Source: Syncephalis plumigaleata
Taxonomy: Eukaryota > Zoopagomycota > Zoopagomycetes > Zoopagales > Piptocephalidaceae
Direction: 5' to 3'
NCBI GenBank assembly: GCA_025201365.1
Contig: JAIXMF010000005.1
Location: 496,001 to 560,000, forward strand
Length of the DNA stretch: 64,000 nt
Numbering within the stretch: the stretch's first letter is position 1; each line of letters starts with the position of its first letter. Positions 1-13,005 of this stretch are shown here, piece by piece. Below the pieces are notes generated by a model. It saw nothing but the letters and a program-made list of their open reading frames with translations, was not told where the DNA came from and ran no database searches. Position numbers and translations under genes: made by a program.

Positions 1-2366
1 TAAAAGAAAAAAGATAAAATACATCATTGTCAATTAATCAATGACTTTATGTAGACATCTCGGGTACAAATTCTCGTTATTCCACTTACCTCCACGTGAT
101 CTTTCCGTTTCTACTTTACGTGCAGTGGTAGCTGCCAATAGACGTTGTGTATTCTCGGCTTCACGTCTTCTTTCCGCCAAGTAGGCTGCATTCTCCTCAC
201 GCATCGCTTCTAATTTACTATAAATGACACAATGTTAATCATAGCATACCTTAGGCTAATCCATACTAATTGCAATGTGTAAACCATCACTTACTCGAGT
301 CGTGCCTGCATACGACGTGGTGCCAATACCCAATGATCTATAGCTGCCAAACCTGCACCCGGTACAAGACAGGCCCAGAATGCCAATTTCAAATTGAACT
401 GCGGTGATATTAATATTGGAAAGGCAATACGTTGTCCAAATCGTGATGCACTAATGATATAAATAGTGTCAATAACGCTTATGTCTAATGTCATGAATCA
501 TAATGCAATTACCGTAGTCGAACAATAATACCATTAACAAGACCACACTCGAAACCTAGTCCCACTTTGGTATGATCTGTAATACGTGTGTCGCCACCAA
601 TACCAATGCCTATGATGGATGACGTGGAGAGTGTCAATGTAGTTTCAACGCGTGTACCTTGTCGAATCTTGCGCGAGTATTGCAAATGAATGTGTGAGTC
701 GTCGATGCCCGTCTAGAATAAAGTGTAAGCATTGATATGATTCTATGTATGTATCTATGTTACTATTATTGCTGCAGCTAGTTACTCACGCGAATTTCCA
801 TCACTTGTCGAACACCATTGGTGTCTAGTGTACGCTGTAGACCAAGTGCCATTGACGAGGCACCATGTTCCTCTCTACGTGCGAGATAGGATGCCCGACC
901 CCATGGTCCTAGATACCATTCACCCGTACGATAGTTGACATAACCAACTGTGTGTTTTCCCAAAGACCTAGCCTTAGTAATATCGAGTGCAGGAGGTTCA
1001 CGCCATGATTTCGATTTTGTACCAATAGTAATGAAGCTATACGTATATAACACTATCATTAGTATTCATGTAGACTGGCAAGCAACTTGTCGATTACCTT
1101 TCAGGAGATAGAGTCTTATGTATTTTTGTTACTAATTGCCGAGGATATAGGAATGGCATACCAATCTAAATGTAATAATAGATATAAATTAACTATGAAC
1201 ATATATATAGGTATGTATATATAATTACTTCGGTAGATAATGTACTAGAATGTGCGTAGCGTAGTGTACCCATTAGATTGCCACCAGCCATACCACGTCG
1301 TTCTATCATATGTCCACTAATTGTTAATTGAAATCGTTCCGATATTGACATCTAATCATTTTCATATCATTATTATTATACTCATTAATAGTAATCTAGA
1401 TTGTCATTCTACCTGATAGCTATGACTGAGCGATAGTTGTGTGGTGGATACACGCTTCATTGCTTCCCTCCATTTGGATAAGCGAGAATAGCTTTGTGTT
1501 GCATTGACATCCAGTTCTACACCATCGATAACATTGACGAATGGAAGATTGCTAGTTGCTATTTGTACCACACGAGGACGAGGTACAAATAGTGGTGAGG
1601 CATTAATAATCACCTCTGCTTCACCCTATACAATAGTATTGAATATACGCTATTAATAATATGATATTGATCTGTATATGATCTGTGTATTACCTGTGAT
1701 TTAACCATTTCCTCCACTCTTTCCTCCATTCGTTTCTTGTGCAAACGTCTATACTCTTCTCGCATCTAATTGCAAACGAGTAAGTATATCAAAGCTTCTG
1801 CATTCTATCATATTTACACACTTGCTCGGGTGTTTTATAGCGTTGTCCAATGGTCATACCGATGCCTAGACCTTCCTCGCCGAACTCATCATAGAGTGCT
1901 CGTTTTCGATCATCGATCAATACTAAATATTCACATATAAGCTAAATAAATGTATAATATTCTACACTATGCTTTACCTTCATACGCTTTATGTAAAAGA
2001 TCGAATCGTTCCTCGGCTGCTCGTTTTAATTCAGGATTGGCAGCATGTTTATCAGGATGAAATGCTCTACATAATCGACGATACGTTTCGCGAATCTCCT
2101 CCTTTGATGCCTAAAGAGAGCAAACAATACATACCATTAGCATATTTCAATATAGTCTACTGGTGGTATACTATACTAGTGAGTACACGTTCACCTACCG
2201 TACGTGATACGTTAAGAATGCCATAATAATCAGTCTCGGGTGGTGTTAAGAAGTCTTCAGCATCCCTCAATTCAATGTCGTCGTCGTCGTCGTCGTTGTT
2301 ATCCGACGCCCTATTGCCATTCAGGCCATTGATAGGCGTAGTAAAGGACGTCTGGTTGAATGCCAT
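1..2366 (-). CDS. DNAJC11-like J-domain protein (3' end outside the window)
   Basis: This is a J-domain protein of the DNAJC11 family, which in animals is a mitochondrial outer-membrane-associated partner of the MICOS cristae machinery. The ATG at 2366 opens a 5' exon with an acidic run of Asp, then a J domain split by introns: [11 protein letters not shown], then a region with the HPDK motif near 2050, then [17 protein letters not shown]. Downstream exons match the DUF3395-type C-terminal part of DNAJC11, including [11 protein letters not shown] (about 940) and a hydrophobic segment [20 protein letters not shown] (about 340-400) followed by a basic coiled stretch at about 100-215. There are many short GT-AG introns. 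Positions 1-90 are intron and the C-terminus lies off the window. It is divergent from RPB3 with 343 bp between start codons. Family assignment is good; the exact location in the cell is inferred from the family. Confidence 0.85.
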
Positions 2367-2709
2367 CAAGATCTTGCTTATTTTTTAATATAGAAAAAAT
2401 GGAGATATTTAAGTGGATAGGGTAGACGCGTATTGAATTTTTATTAATTGTAATGATGTGTTGTTGTTGTTGTCATCACAACATTTCAACTGTAATCACT
2501 TTCTTGTTTTAGCCAATACAAAACTGCATAGTTTTAGTCTGATTAATGTTACGCTTGTGAGATGAGACCACCTATAAGAACACGATCGTTCTTTCCCTAT
2601 TGTTATTATTGTTTCTGTAATAATAGTCTCTTGCTATTCCTATTAAAAAATACACATCTACCTATTCGTAGTTTATCTACACGTATACCAGCACTGACCT
2701 GCTTATAAA

Positions 2710-4176
2710 ATGGACCTTGAAGGCGCAGGACCCGAGATTGCTATTCGTCACTTGGACAAAGATCGCGTACAGTTTATACTTTCTAATGCTGATCTAAGGT
2801 AAGAGTAGTACGCGAGGTATCATAGTAATAGCGACAGAATAGGTTATAATATGTCAAGTATCGATACTAATCAGTAGTATATGCGCAATATAGTGTTGCT
2901 AATGCGTTAAGACGCACTATCATTGGTGAAGTGCCGACGATGGGTAAGTTAGTCTAGTTTACGGTAGCGACGACGACGACGACGACGACATAGTTATTAA
3001 TTGCTACCGTATATATAGCAATCGATATTGTTCAATTCGAAGAGAACACGACGGTATTACCCGATGAATTTATCGCGCATCGACTAGGATTGATTCCATT
3101 ATACAGTGCCAATGTCGAACAATTCAAATATACAACGGTAATTATTTATATATGCATGTATTGATTACGCGCTCTAATGCTTTTATATTCAATGCCATTC
3201 AATATGTAGGAATGTGTTTGTACAGAGTATTGCAATTCATGCTCGGTTGTATTGACATTAGAGGCAAAGTGCACGCGTGAAGGGGAAACAGTCATGGTGA
3301 CTAGTCGTGATCTACAATCGCATGACCCGAAAGTATCTCCCGTTGTATCAGGCAAGTCGAATCAAGTGTAATTGATGGTGAATACACTAGAATACAATGA
3401 ATAACATTTGTATCGATAGACGAGTTTGATCAAGGCATTATGATTGTTAAATTGCATAAAGGACAAGAGATCAAGTTGACATGCATTGCTCGTAAAGTAG
3501 GTGCCAGCATAGAATGCTAATATATATATAGGTAATCAAGAAGGAGTATACTAATATGCCATAATAATGACTAGGGAACTGGACGTATTCACGCTAAATG
3601 GAGTCCAGTGGCAGCAGTAGGCTTTGAATACGATCCGTATAATAAACTACGTCATTTAGAATACTGGATTGAAGAGGATGCCAAAAAGGAATGGTAAGCA
3701 ATGATGACATTTCTATATTACATCGTGATGATTCATTAATACTTCATGCTAGGCCATTGAGTAGAAATGCTGATCTAGAAGAGGCACCAGCTGATGATGA
3801 ACGTAAGTTACATACGAAGAATGAATACAATCACTGTAATCGATTGACATTACTGTTTAGCATTTGATTACAAGGCTGAACCTAATAAATTCTACTTTGA
3901 TGTCGAGGTATGTATTAATTATGTAAACATTGAATGGCATTGATGTAATTAACACTATGATATAATGGGCAACATCAACACTAGTCATTGGGATCCATTC
4001 GACCTGAGGATATTGTTTCAATGGCCATCGACGTACTACAGGATAAATTGAAAACGACCGAGTCAGCACTACAGGAGGGTCAAGCGATTCTTGCAGGTGG
4101 TGGAATACCCGGAGACACTACAGGTGGCGATGGTTGGAATCAACCTATGGATGGATTGAATCCCGCTGGATGGTAA
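2710..4176 (+). CDS. RPB3: RNA polymerase II subunit RPB3 (Rpb3/POLR2C)
   Basis: This is the alpha-like subunit that pairs with Rpb11 to start assembly of RNA polymerase II in the nucleus. The ATG at 2710 begins [15 protein letters not shown]. Nine exons follow, separated by eight short introns. The alpha-motif is clear: [16 protein letters not shown], then [14 protein letters not shown] zinc-binding Cys cluster ([11 protein letters not shown]) lies near 3210-3245, and there is the family-typical VTSRDLQS and [12 protein letters not shown]. The last exon carries the dimerisation helix [18 protein letters not shown] and a Gly-rich tail ending NPAGW. Length is close to the usual 270-320 residues. 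Reading frame is intact across all splice joins checked. It shares a short divergent promoter with the DNAJC11-like gene and its 3' end converges on the two-TM gene, with 264 bp between them. Confidence 0.95.
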
Positions 4177-4440
4177 TATACACGTATATATATAATTATT
4201 AAATAAAAATGAACTATTACTATTAGTTTGATTTAATCTATGTTAACTATGATTTATTCGTTATACGATTGACTGTATTTGTTAACATATATCTAGTAAT
4301 AATAATATGAATAGCTGATAATAATAAAACAACGATAAAGGAACAAATGATTATACACTTGACGTAGCTTCATAAGCTTTGATACACTCACTCACTCACA
4401 CATGCATACATGAGTATTATTAGTGTTATTGTAAATACTA

Positions 4441-6860
4441 TCATAGATAGATGTGGCCTGATGTATCATCGCGTATAGCTGCAGCCACGGTAGTTCCTGT
4501 CACGACTGGCGGGTATGATGTGGTGGTGGTGGGTGCAGCGGTGGCTGTAGTAGTAGCTGCAGCAATACCACTGTTTGTTGTGTGCGGTGGTGGTGGTGGT
4601 GGTGGCGAGACAACCCCCATGTTATTATGCGGTTCCAATACATACGAACGAGAAGTTGCCGTGCATCCAAGTGAGAGACGAGCATCATTGCTCATACGCG
4701 TGCCGTTGGAGGTGGGTCGACGACGGAACGAGTTCTGCGACAAGTAGCACGTCTCTAATCGACGCTGGAAGTTCTCTAGATTCACCATACGCGCGGACAC
4801 ATCCATAACACTATGGTACATGAACTGCCATTCTTGCCGTAGATTCTGTACCCATCCCACTTCCGCAATTAGTGAGTCTAGTAACGCTTGTAGACTCTCA
4901 ATGTCCATTTCGTTATTACACGCGCCATGACGTGATACCGATTCTGACATTACATCCATCGTGGACGTATTACATTGACGCTCATTGCTTTGACTACCGG
5001 CAGGCGAGTAGAATATGCAATTGGTTTCCGGGTCGTAGTTATCGCTTACCGCATACTGCAGTTGCATCTCTTCTTCGATACGTTCCGTTTCACTCATGGT
5101 AATTGGATAATTACGTAATACTTGGCATGGCTGATGTCCTTTAGCATTACACGACGGACGGCCATGATCATGTTCTCGTGGGGGACGAGTAGTTCGTGAG
5201 ATTTCGACCGACCACGACAACGACCACGACCTTCTACCTCTTCGTCTTCTTGTTGTTGTCGTGCACGGTTCATGACACGTTCATGGTAGCACGTCTCATA
5301 GAGTTGGCGATCCCGCGCCGATGACCATCGATTAGGTTCGCTATGACTGGATACGGCGGGCGATGAACGAGTCACGGGGAAACTGCAGGAATCGCCCGGT
5401 GACGCGGACGGCTGAAGACTAGCGCGTCGTTTACCCGTACCCGCTGCAGCTTGTAATGGTGGCGGTAATGCCGACACGGATGATATGGTGACGGGCGGTG
5501 CTGATTCCGTATTACACGAGCATAGTCGTCCATTCTGATGCTGATGCAATCGGAATAACTGCTTACTCAATCGTGCCATGGCTTTTGGCATCTTAGCATG
5601 CCAATGAATTATATTGGGATCGATGGTGGTGGGCCCCGCTCCATTAACGTTGTGTGCTCGTTTCATTGTATGTCGCATTGTAGGATACGATACATCCTTG
5701 TCATTCGTCATGAATCCCGTGTGCTTCATATGACTGGGTAGTAAGTAGCGCTGGACAACACCCCATGGCCGTAGTCGTTGTGAACCTAGTAGGAATCCGT
5801 ACAATAACAGTAGGATTATACCGACACCGCCCCAGCAAGCGATTAACTCGAGAGCCGTAAGACGCGGTACATCCTCGCTAATTTCAACTATAAACTGATC
5901 TGGTGTCGATTTAACTTTGGCGGATGCAGCCGTGAATAGACCGCTCTCTCGACTCGTGTGAATGTAGCCACCATGTCGATCCTCAGTCGATGGTAGAGCA
6001 TCAGCTAATGGTCCACCAGTAACGACTGAATTACCCGGACGAATACGCAGGGCTATGCCATCCATGGGTGGTGCCATGTAAGGCGTGCCCTCCACGGAGA
6101 TGGTACGCGTTTCCATGGATTGCGAGTCAATATGTCGTGTTTCCATTAGTTGTACTTGGTAAGCGGACATCCATTGAAGTGTCATTTGATTGGGACGAGT
6201 TGCATCCACAAATGGTGTGTTTCGTGACTGCTGGTCACGTACAACTAGTCGTAATGACTGATCAGGACTATTGATATTTGTTAGTGCTACTATTGAATCG
6301 CGTGCCGTGGCTATAATATCGATTTCCACGAATAAAGGATGCTGACCATCTATCAGGAGAGATGCATTACCATTCGATGTAGTGGTAGTGGCAGTGGTAT
6401 TAGCAACAATATGGCCAAATTTCCACCAATCTTCGTTTTTTAGAATGATCTGCGAAATGGGTGTATTTCCGGTGAAAACACTGTCACCGCGAATGTTCTC
6501 ACTAGGAAGAGCGGTAAGGTTATCCTCTCTCGTTACCCATTGCAAATAGCTTGACAGGTCAATACGAGCGGTTAAGTTCGAAGCGTTTGCTATCCGTGCA
6601 CTTGCTTGCCAGGTGGCATTCCTCATGAGTTCAGTGGAGCCCTCTAGCGAGATGGTTGGAATGTTGAACGGTCGAGGTGCCCAGTAAGTACGATGTAAGA
6701 AGAGTGGATTACGCCATTGATTGATCAAATAACCAGTATACGCGAAAAGTACCGACATTAATAGACATATGACGAATATACGAATGGCAATCAGTAGTTT
6801 CGGTTCATGGTTAGGAAAGATGCGCCACTGCCTAAACCAGAGGCAATTTGGCTTGGACAT
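4441..6860 (-). CDS. Large membrane protein, single N-terminal TM, glycosylated lumenal domain and second TM; family not recognised
   Basis: The ATG at 6860 gives a protein of about 800 residues if the frame break below is bridged. Residues 1-22 are basic and cytosolic-looking. A hydrophobic segment at about 24-46 (IFVICLLMSVLFAYTGYLI) acts as signal-anchor. About 300 residues follow that are rich in Asn-X-Ser/Thr sites and beta-like, then a second hydrophobic segment near residues 350-370 (CWGGVGIILLLLYGFLLG). The cytosolic tail is long, Ser/Pro/Arg-rich, with a poly-Pro run and Thr-rich low complexity at the end. This topology would suit a cell-surface sensor or cell-wall/ER protein, but no domain is recognised and I assign no function. 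Near 5096 the frame ends and reopens one base out, at MSETERIEEEM, so the last 210 or so residues depend on a missing base or an unseen splice. Confidence 0.7.
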
Positions 6861-8505
6861 AATACTAGATTTATAGTATCAATAGGAATAGTGATAGTAA
6901 TGCTGTTAATAATGAAATTGACTAAAGCAGAAGGAGAAAATGTAGAATGTAAAGTGACCGGTTAAACTGGCAAGTAGCGATAGTCTAAATTATGTTCGAA
7001 TTGAAACGAGAAAGCTATTAAGAAGATTGAGGTTAAGGCGGATAATTTTTTAGCAGTCGATCCAATGTAGTTTAGAAAACACAGCCTGTAGATAACCAAT
7101 AAGGTAGAATAAGAAATAGACGAGGATGATAATGATGCAAGTGTACGTGACGTACATCGAGAAACACAGAATGGATGCAATGATGTGACTGTGTAATCTA
7201 TAACACCGACAATGATTGAGAGCGACGAGCCAAATAGCAAGAGGAATAGTAAAATTAATGTAAAAAATAGTGTCGACCACTGTAATTGTAATTGTAACTG
7301 CAGCAAAAGAAAAAGACAAGAAAATCGATGAAACTTAAGAGTGAGAGTGAGAGTGAGAATGAGAGCTAGGCGGTCAGACAATATACGAATAGTTATCTGT
7401 AGTAAATGTAGTCGACGCGTACAAATAAGTTAATATAAAAAAGGAAAAAGGAGTAGTGAACACTAGAGGACGTACGTATATTAGACGGTGGAGTTAGTGT
7501 CCACGTCATAGCTAGTATCGCGTTGTAATACGCTCCTTAATAGTAGTATTAAGAAGAACAAGTAATGTCAATGTTACGAGTTTATTATATTCACCGTAGT
7601 AGATTAAATTTGATAAAGTGTAGCAATGGTTCAATTGTTTACAAGGAATGCTCTATCAATTATGATTACTATCATATATATATATATATATGCAATTGAC
7701 AATAACAATAGCAGTAAACGTAGTAGCAATGATGATGACGAGTACAATCACTGATGGTGATGATATACGTATATTCCATCTCTTGTAGGTATTCGTATTT
7801 ATCCCATATAGGCCGCGTCATTCACTCTACTTGATGGCCTTGTACTTACCTCCTCCCTCCTTTACACGACTACTGATAGGCATTACGTTATGCCAGAAGA
7901 AAAGACCAGTTGGCTAATTTTGACATATAGCAGGCATACCAGCATAATTGCTTGCTTGTTCACTTGTTTTTCCTTTCATACATGCACATACATACTTGTA
8001 CATACATACATGCTTGTACATACATACATACGCACTCGCGTCAATCTCCACTGGTCGATCTTTTTTCTTTCCATCAAGGATGTACACTTGTCATTTACTC
8101 TAATGAAATTCAAGTTACTGGTGCATGTGAATGATGTGCACTTGCCATTTGTTACATGTGTATATTATTTAAAGTCGTATCGTTTCATTTTATTTGACTT
8201 TATGTTTACTTCATTCCACTCGTCAATGGCTCTTTCTGATAAAAATGACACTATAATACAATCTAGTGTATATGAATGGAGACCTCATTGTTTATTATGG
8301 TAGCTATTACCGCTATTATCATTACGATAGATATGGTAACTCAAACTAGTTTATTAATAGAAAATCATAACATTGTTAACAAACCAATAAATGTTGCTTA
8401 TAAACGCGAATTTAAATCAACGATCCTATTAACACGTGTTGTTCTTTTTCCGTGTTGCTTCCATTATATTTCTTCTAAAACGAAAACATTGCGTATCCTG
8501 TCAAT
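6861..8505. other. Intergenic region between divergent genes, no gene seen
   Basis: This 1.6 kb lies between the start codons of the two-TM gene and DEK, so it holds both 5' regions. It contains an (AT)n tract near 7674-7690, purine-rich segments near 7320-7360 and CATA-type repeats near 7975-8030. Open frames at 7890-8300 are rich in Tyr/His/Cys/Phe and overlap the CATA repeats; they look random. No tRNA or conserved protein was seen. Confidence 0.6.
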
Positions 8506-10069
8506 ATGACTAGTTCTTCTCCGCAATCAGATACTGATAAAGGTGATTACGCCATCAATAGCAAGCCAACTGTTGCATACGCCTTATCAAAAGACTAACC
8601 GCCGATAAAACGTACTTCAGACAGTGGCAGTTTAGTACTTGGCCAATCAAGAGAAAGAAAAACCGTAGATCGCTATGTAGACACTGGAGTGGCGACATTG
8701 AAGAAACCGAAACGTCAAGTGATTGCAAAGGTAGTGTTTGAGCCATCACTGGCTATATATGTTAATGGAATAGATATGCAAAAAGACTAGTCGACAAAGT
8801 TATACACGTTAACGCTCGTGTCTAATCTATTAGGGCGCAGGAGTTCCAATTAGCGACATGGAGCATGGTGAGTAAGGCAGAGTGACACTGATAAATGCCA
8901 GCAAATGTCTTGCCAGTTACAATGACTGATAATGAGCATGTAGTATGTCAGCGGCTTGATAGAATGCGTGGTACCGACGACCTACTCAAATTGCTTCATC
9001 GTGCATTGTACGGTCGTCCAGGCGCCGCTCTACATGTTAAACAAGGTATACGCCTTTGGAATGGCTTACCACCCGTAGCGGCAGAGGATAAGGACGAAGT
9101 TGATCCGGTAGGTTGAATAAGCTTAGTAATATTCAGTATAATCATTAACCAACTATATTTTTACTAATTGAAGGAAGCGGCCAAGCAATTGAGAGGTCAT
9201 CTGAAACGCTGGCTACTCGAGCCACTTTACGATACGTGTCAATTGTTTGGTCTAGATGTTAAGCGCAATAAGGTGAATAAACTGTGAATACAAGTAATCG
9301 ATAATACTCATTGCTCGTATCTACCTAGAAGGATTGCCTAGACGCATTGTACACGTTTTTATGCAAGCCATGGGACACGGATAAACCTACGAAAAAGGTA
9401 AAAGTTTGTAGTTTATGTATATATATATGTATATGTATATACTAATCCCTAATATTAGCGTAAAGCCAAATCAAGTACTAAATCAGAAAGCAAGTCAAAA
9501 ACAAAGAAACCAAGAAAGACGAGCAAATCTACTAGCAAATTAGAGGTTACCGGTCAATCAGATGTAGAAGAAGAAGAGAAAGAAGAAGAGAAAGAACAGG
9601 AGGAGGAAGCAACTAAAGTTAGTGACGATGAAATGGAGGAAAAGAAGCCAACAGCTAAGAAATCGAAATCTACCCCGTCTACCACGTCAAGAAGCAGTCT
9701 AGCACGAAAAAGAAGACGAACAGCAAGGATAATCCTAGTAAGACTGTGCCATCAAAGGAGAAGCAACCATCTGTCAAGACTAGTACAACAGCTAAAACGC
9801 AGAAATCCGACAAACAACTCAGTAAGAAAACATTGGAATCGGCTATTCGCAAGATTATAACAGGTAAGCCATTAGTGCTGCTCTAGACTAATTACAATAC
9901 TAAACATGCTAATACTGTCATGACAACTACAGGATCAGATCTGGAAACAATGACACCGCGCAATGTACGTGAACAATTATCCGCTAAATTCAAACAAGAT
10001 ATGACCCAGTACAAGTCGGAAATTAAGCGTATTGTCAATGATATCGTGATGGATATGGTGAACAAATAA
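8506..10069 (+). CDS. DEK-family chromatin protein (SAP-like box plus DEK_C domain)
   Basis: DEK proteins bind DNA and histones and affect chromatin folding, splicing and replication in the nucleus. Eight exons can be placed: 8506-8542, 8621-8730, 8834-8867, 8944-9107, 9174-9272, 9329-9397, 9459-9863 and 9933-10069. Motifs in order are RERKTVDRYV, then GAGVPISDM, then the pseudo-SAP region DDLLKLLHRALYGRPGAA, then a Lys/Glu-rich linker with an acidic run, then the C-terminal DEK_C fold (TLESAIRKIITG, MTPRNVREQLSAKF, YKSEIKRIVNDIV). The first intron (8543-8620) removes an in-frame TAA and has a good CTAAC branch site. Exon 7 is 405 nt, but the phases on both sides need 1 mod 3, so one base is missing around the Thr/Ser-Arg/Lys-rich stretch near 9690. 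The conserved frame resumes after it. Confidence 0.85.
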
Positions 10070-10175
10070 TAAGTTGCTAAATAAATAGATAATACAAGTT
10101 GATTATTGCATTATTATGTGTATTCATTCAATGTCATTGACTTGCTCTTTATTCAAAAAAGACAAGAAAGCGAGA

Positions 10176-12584
10176 TTAGAGCGATGCCTTCTTTAGTTGC
10201 TCGGTCAAGATTGATTCGCGTGATTGCTCAATAGTTGTAATTACGTAGGCATAATCGATGGCAGTATCCTTCAAATAATCATAACGACCAGAAGCACCGA
10301 CTAAATATAGAATGATAATAATAATAATAGTAGTTCATTAGTATCTCATTCATATGCAATATCCTCATTTACATACAATGACCTGATCCCATCTTGGTGA
10401 GTAGAAGAATGTCATGAGGATGTGGGTCATCGTCACCATTACAATTTGCCTTGTATTCGCGTAGTTTAGCACACCATTTGGTCGGTTCTGCAAATAAACG
10501 TCAATATCAGTTGTAGCACTAATCTAGTAGTTCCAATGGTGACTTACCCCAATATTGAACACGTGGATCGTTTAGACCTGCACGAATAAGCATGTTCGGA
10601 TACTTGGCCGTCTTGCTCAAGTTGTCATAAGGTGAATAGGACAGCATATAGTCGAACATCTTCACTTCATTGGGATTACCCCATTCCTCGTATTCGTTGA
10701 CGGTAAGTGGAATGGAGGCATCCATCATAGTGTTGATAACATCCACAAATGGCACTATTAATAATATGTATAATTATTAACAAACAAACTATTAGTATAT
10801 CTTCATGTTTACTTACCACCTGCAATGGCAATCTTTGCAATATCTGGTCGCATATTAACAACACTGCCCATTAGTAGACCACCGGCACTACGACCCTCCA
10901 TAGCCATGAATTCCGGTCGTGTGTACTTTTCAGCGAATAGCTTCTCGGCTGCTGCAATGAAATCGCGGAATGTATTCTTCTTATGGCAGAACTTGCCGTC
11001 CAATTCATACCAGGCACGACCCCATTCGGCACCGCCACGAATATGCGCTACCGCATAGACAAATCCACGATCCATCAACGAGACGAGCGGTTGCTTGAAG
11101 TGGCATCGATGTTAATGCCGTAGCTACCGTAGCCATACAACCAACCCGGATTTGTACCGTCTTTACGTAGTTTATCCTTACGATAAACGATCGTAATGGG
11201 AATCTTCATACTATCCGGTAGGGATTCCGGACCATCCTCCAGTAGATGGGAGGTCTATCGGCAAAGATACGCTCTGTTGCATAGAGTGATGCATCATATC
11301 CGATCACTTCCGTTTGTTTACGTAACGTACGTTGACGTGTCGCCAAGTCATAGTCGAACACCGAGGCCGGTGTAATAAACGAGCTATAATTGAAACGTAA
11401 ACATTCTCGTCATACGGTAGATGCGATGCTCTAGTGGATACCGAATAGGAGACTTCAGGGAAATCGATATAATGCTGGGATGCACCCGATTTCAATAGTC
11501 CATCACTGGCCGGTTCTAACACGCGTAGTTGCGGCAATGCGTTGGATCGTTCAGTCACCACGACATGCTTGCTAAATGGCACGACATTCGTTACGTAGAC
11601 CTGTTGATCGTGCGCCAATATGGTGTCCCAATGCGTGGCATCGGTGGGACCGTCCACGGGACAACTACATAGCACGAAATTGATCTGTTTCTCATTATTC
11701 ACTCGATTGGTAACAATGAGGAATTGCTGATTGAAATGATCCACCGAGTAGATACGATCGAATTGACGTGGCTCGAACAACTTGAACGATTCCGTTGGTT
11801 TGTGCGCGTTCAAGTAGTGTACCTCGGCGGTCTGGCTACTGGCAATCTCCGCGATGATATAGTCGCCGCTACGTGTTTTACTAAATTCAATGATGAATTT
11901 CGTGTCATCCTCCTGCAGTAGCAATACATCCTGGTCGACCTTTGTGCCTAATTCATGACGATAAATACGATAGGGACGTAGAATGTCGTCCATCGTCGAG
12001 TAGAAAACGTATTTGTTATCGGCTGACCATGCGAAATCGGTGGTAGTATCCGGAATGGTTTCCTCGAGAATCTCGTTCGTTTTCAAGTTCTTAAAGTATA
12101 CGGTATACTTTTCATCACCCTTTGTGTCTAGCGAGTAGGCTAGCCATTCATGATTCGGACTAGGACTATAGGCGCCAAGTTCCAATTGATCGAACTTCAT
12201 CGCGTTGAGATCAAGCAGGATTTCCTCGGTGGCATTGGACTCGTTTCGTTTACGACAACGAATTGGATACTGCTTGTCCTTGACGGTACGCGTATAGTAA
12301 AGATAGTCACCTTTCTTTTGCGGCACCTCCTCGTCGTCTTCCTTGAGTCGAGCGATAAATTCATTGTAGAGCGTATCCTTTAGCGGTGTCATTGGCTTTA
12401 ACATTGCCTCGGCATACTCATTCTCCGCCTTGATATAGGCAAGCATCTCTTCGTCTTTACGTGTATCATCGCGTAGCCAGTTGTAGTCGTCGGGAAACTC
12501 ACGTCCATGATAGTGGTGCTTGTAGGGAACCTTCTTGGCCACTGGTGGCTGAGGTCTGTTCTCAGTCTTAAGATCTGCTGTCAT
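10176..12584 (-). CDS. Oligopeptidase B-type prolyl oligopeptidase family serine peptidase
   Basis: This S9A family enzyme cleaves short peptides, typically after basic residues. The N-terminal half is the seven-bladed propeller ([50 protein letters not shown]). The C-terminal half is the alpha/beta hydrolase: [12 protein letters not shown], nucleophile motif [12 protein letters not shown] at about 10870-10900, acid loop [12 protein letters not shown] at about 10480-10580, and the His in [17 protein letters not shown] at about 10270-10390. The last three exons are joined by introns at about 10756-10816, 10490-10548 and 10300-10375. The chosen start is the ATG at 12584 ([10 protein letters not shown]). 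An open Arg/Ser-rich, acid-free stretch upstream resembles a mitochondrial presequence but has no in-frame ATG in the same exon. Three apparent one-base losses lie near 11393, 11250 and 11100, all inside conserved sequence. All triad residues are present. Confidence 0.85.
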
Positions 12585-13005
12585 GGTAAAAGTAGACGTG
12601 CTAAATGGAGAAGAGAACAACGGGAAAGAGCGTAGAATACGTGATGGCGGTACGCGATAAAGTGGTCGCTGATGACGAATACCGCCGATAGCGGCCGAGT
12701 AGAAGAGTAAAGGCCGATTGGCACTTAGGCCCAAGTGCGATAGACGAATAATTGTTAACGTGAATATGCCACACGCACAGGGAGAGAGAGGGAGGCAATA
12801 GAAGTGAGAAACAGATAGATGGAAAAAGTCTGTACGTCATCATTCCGTGTCTTTTTTAATTCATTGTAACACAATCTAAAAAAGTCATTAATAATGTAAA
12901 CGATTATTACTATTATTAATATTTGTCATGAATAAGCCTGTAAGAATACAAAATAACTGAAGGGTATACTAATAAAACCTAATAAGCAAGTATGATGGCA
13001 TTTCA
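12585..13005. other. Spacer between oligopeptidase B and the centrosomin-like gene
   Basis: The two genes run in the same direction, so this holds the oligopeptidase 5' region and the far 3' side of its neighbour's position. From 12585 to about 12730 the minus strand stays open and encodes an Arg/Ser-rich stretch that could be a targeting sequence supplied by an upstream start. The rest is AT-rich with no gene seen. Confidence 0.45.

Noticed and set aside
6962-7381. Leu/Ser-rich minus-strand open frames upstream of the two-TM gene
   Set aside because: Composition follows purine-rich repeats (GAGAGT) read backwards; no conserved motif and no usable splice partners.
7890-8303. 137-codon open frame with Tyr/His/Thr repeats
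   Set aside because: It runs through CATA-type repeats and has random composition; it lies in the DEK upstream region.
8543-8620. An in-frame TAA early in DEK suggested a reassigned stop codon
   Set aside because: The segment is a good intron: it has a CTAAC branch site and a TTCAG acceptor, and removing it joins the exons in phase. TAA, TAG and TGA end other genes here, so the code is standard.
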